Source: Limnochordia bacterium (GTDB lineage Bacteria; Bacillota; Limnochordia; Darwinibacteriales; B1SED10-159). From it: a stretch of DNA of 8,053 nt. Location of the stretch: the NCBI GenBank assembly GCA_007132255.1, contig SLOZ01000218.1, forward strand, positions 1-8,053, given 5' to 3'. Below the pieces are notes generated by a model. It searched no databases and was not told the origin of the DNA. It saw nothing but the letters and a program-made list of their open reading frames with translations. Below are positions 6,750 through 8,053 of the stretch, piece after piece (position 1 is the stretch's first letter; each line of letters opens with the position of its first letter). The position numbers and the translations under genes were made by a program.

Positions 6750-6768
6750 ATGCTGTTGCGTCCAGCAT
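6750..6768. repeat. Inverted repeat upstream of the sulfatase
   Basis: ATGCTG - seven bases - CAGCAT, perfect 6-bp arms, lies about 145 bases upstream of the sulfatase start codon. It may be a binding site or a chance palindrome. Confidence 0.3.
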
Positions 6769-6850
6769 GTGTGTATGCTCTATACGGTTTGTCGCTAAGT
6801 ATGTTTGCAGGCGCGCAAGTGGAGTAGAGAGGGGTCCCTCAAAAAGGAAG

Positions 6851-6879
6851 TTGATGGATTGAATGACGAAATCTGGTAT
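6851..6879 (+). promoter_or_regulatory. Weak sigma-70-like promoter candidate for the sulfatase
   Basis: TTGATG (6851-6856, 4 of 6 to consensus) is followed after 17 bases by TGGTAT (6874-6879, 3 of 6 to TATAAT). The spacing is ideal but the -10 is poor. If real, the -10 lies inside the left arm of the 6874-6890 palindrome, which would let a bound repressor block polymerase directly. Confidence 0.2.
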
Positions 6880-6890
6880 CGCTGATACCA
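6874..6890. promoter_or_regulatory. Perfect 17-bp palindrome, likely operator of the sulfatase gene
   Basis: TGGTATC - GCT - GATACCA has perfect 7-bp arms around a 3-bp centre and ends 22 bases before the sulfatase GTG. Its size, symmetry and position match a repressor operator. The half-site TGGTATC resembles GntR- and LacI-type operator halves more than the A/T-rich sites of NagC/Mlc, so the neighbouring ROK protein is a candidate but not a certain ligand. It is followed by an A run, not a T run, so it is not a plus-strand terminator. Confidence 0.5.
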
Positions 6891-6912
6891 AAAAAGTGAG
6901 GCTGATAACATC

Positions 6913-8053
6913 GTGAAAAACAAAAAACCGAACGTAATCATCATGTACGCCGACGATCTGGGCTATGGTGATGTGGGATGTTACGGGGGCGAACGCATTC
7001 CTACACCGAACATCGATCGCTTGGCCAGCAGTGGGCTGAGGTTTACCGAAGGCTACGCTGCCGCCGCTACCTGTACGCCGTCGCGCTACAGTTTGATGAC
7101 CGGAGAATATCCATGGCGAAATGAACAGGCGGCCATCTTAGCTGGTGATGCGCCGCTCATTATTCCGCCCAATGCACCAACGATGCCTAGGATGTTTCAA
7201 GATGCTGGGTACACCACGGGCATCGTAGGGAAATGGCATCTCGGCTTGGGCAGCGGAGGACTGGACTGGAACCAGGATATCAGTCCCTGTCCTCTGGACA
7301 TAGGGTTTGATTACTCGTACATTCTCGCAGCCACGAATGATCGGGTGCCCTGCGTATATGTGGACGGACGTCGAGTGGATGGTTTAGATCCGGACGATCC
7401 CATCGAAGTAACCTATGACCCGAACCGACCGTTTCCAGGACTGCCGACAGGCAGAAACAATCCCGAGCTACTGCGTATGATGTACACGCACGGGCATGAC
7501 ATGAGCATTGTCAATGGTGTGAGCCGTATCGGCTACATGCGAGGCGGCGAAGCCGCTCTGTGGGACGATGAAACGATGGCCGATGTCTTCCTCGAAAAGG
7601 CTATCGGGTTCGTGAACGACCATTCGCAGGAGCCGTTTTTCCTCTACTATGCCTTCCACCAGCCACATGTTCCGCGTCTACCGGGGCCCCGTTTTGCTGG
7701 GACGAGTGGACTCGGGCCTCGCGGCGATGTCATCATGGAAATGGATTGGTGTGTAGGTCAGCTGCTCGAGGCGCTAGAGAAGCAGGGGCTGCAGGAAGAC
7801 ACCATTGTGATTTTTTCCAGCGACAACGGCCCGGTCCTAAATGACGGATACAGAGACCAAGCCGTGGAGTTGGTGGGTGACCATCGACCTGCCGGCGACC
7901 TACGGGGCGGGAAGTACAGCATGTATGACGGCGGCACTCGAGTACCGTTTCTTCTGAGTTGGCCTGGTACCGTGGACTCAGGAAGTTCGGACGCGCTGGT
8001 CTGCCACACTGACTTCTATGCCTCCTTTGCGGCGCTTCTCGGCCAACCACTGG
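6913..8053 (+). CDS. Type I sulfatase (Cys-type, formylglycine-dependent), 3' end outside window
   Basis: This enzyme hydrolyses sulfate esters, most likely on a carbohydrate. The frame is open from GTG 6913 to the window edge (380 codons; family proteins usually have 450-550). An in-frame TGA at 6883 and no other start before the conserved core make GTG 6913 the start, with GTGAGG at 6896-6901 as a distant ribosome site. Active-site features: metal ligands Asp14-Asp15 in YADDLGYGD, the formylglycine box CTPSR with Cys54, Lys107 and His109 in GKWHLG, His249/His252 in HQPHVPR, Asp304-Asn305 in SSDNGP, and Lys334 in GGKYSMYDGGTRVP. The Cys form needs a formylglycine-generating or anSME enzyme encoded elsewhere. 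The conserved core starts at residue 5, leaving no room for a signal peptide, so the enzyme is probably cytoplasmic. That fits desulfation after import by the neighbouring transporter (inference). Substrate is unknown. Confidence 0.95.
   Translation, partial: MKNKKPNVIIMYADDLGYGDVGCYGGERIPTPNIDRLASSGLRFTEGYAAAATCTPSRYSLMTGEYPWRNEQAAILAGDAPLIIPPNAPTMPRMFQDAGYTTGIVGKWHLGLGSGGLDWNQDISPCPLDIGFDYSYILAATNDRVPCVYVDGRRVDGLDPDDPIEVTYDPNRPFPGLPTGRNNPELLRMMYTHGHDMSIVNGVSRIGYMRGGEAALWDDETMADVFLEKAIGFVNDHSQEPFFLYYAFHQPHVPRLPGPRFAGTSGLGPRGDVIMEMDWCVGQLLEALEKQGLQEDTIVIFSSDNGPVLNDGYRDQAVELVGDHRPAGDLRGGKYSMYDGGTRVPFLLSWPGTVDSGSSDALVCHTDFYASFAALLGQPL

Larger units (their letters stand above)
6352..6912. other. 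Divergent intergenic region between repressor and sulfatase
   Basis: This 561-bp gap must hold the promoters of two divergent genes. Near the repressor side are imperfect palindromes: GCCAA-TCAT-TTGGC (6464-6477) and the 16-bp CGAAAnCnnGnTTTCG at 6485-6500 (12 of 16 positions symmetric). In the middle is a remnant of an MBL-fold gene (6549-6734). Near the sulfatase are ATGCTG-7-CAGCAT (6750-6768), GAGGG-GT-CCCTC (6829-6840) and the 17-bp palindrome 6874-6890. No clear sigma-70 promoter is seen for the repressor; a weak TACTAG box lies just upstream of its long (GTG) start. Confidence 0.6.

Noticed and set aside
6829..6840. GAGGG-GT-CCCTC near-palindrome before the sulfatase
   Set aside because: A 2-base loop cannot form a normal hairpin and the following A5 is not a terminator tract on plus; probably chance in a G-rich patch.
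6734..6862. Short plus-strand ORF (42 aa) overlapping the stop of the MBL remnant as TAATG
   Set aside because: No ribosome site of its own, unusual Cys/Arg/Ser composition, no recognisable motif, and it runs through the promoter region of the sulfatase.
1..8053. Mobile element, CRISPR, phage or toxin-antitoxin content
   Set aside because: No transposase, integrase, long terminal repeats, regularly spaced repeats or small paired toxin genes could be found on either strand.

Overview
The window (8,053 bp) reads as a carbohydrate-use locus from a bacterium of moderate G+C. Very strong Shine-Dalgarno sequences (for example AAGGAGGTG ahead of the second ATPase) and frequent GTG starts fit a Bacillota-like or Chloroflexota-like organism. 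This is an inference from style; no taxonomic marker gene is present.

Layout. (1) 1-4713, plus strand: a tightly packed operon. It begins with the 3' end of a GH4-family (MelA-like) alpha-galactosidase or alpha-glucosidase, followed by two membrane permeases and two ATPases of the Opp/Dpp (peptide/opine/nickel) ABC family. No solute-binding protein is visible; it probably lies upstream of the window. (2) 4714-5166: a convergent non-coding gap rich in small hairpins, including a possible minus-strand terminator. (3) 5167-6351, minus strand: a ROK-family transcriptional repressor with an N-terminal winged helix, a zinc motif and a substituted kinase catalytic Asp. (4) 6352-6912: a 561-bp divergent regulatory gap. 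It holds a decayed N-terminal fragment of an MBL-fold hydrolase (about 6549-6734) and a clean 17-bp palindrome just upstream of the next gene. (5) 6913 to the window end, plus strand: a type I (Cys-type, CTPSR) sulfatase, still open at the edge, with no signal peptide.

How the parts may work together (inference). The Opp-type transporter imports an oligosaccharide. The GH4 enzyme cleaves alpha-linked sugar inside the cell. The sulfatase, apparently also cytoplasmic, may remove sulfate esters. The ROK protein probably senses a sugar and controls one or both transcription units. Opp-like transporters paired with alpha-galactosidases are known (the agp alpha-galactoside system of Sinorhizobium meliloti). 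The addition of an apparently cytosolic sulfatase raises the possibility of a sulfated galacto-oligosaccharide import-then-desulfate pathway. Each family is recognisable; the combination is the interesting point, and nothing here proves a wholly new system.
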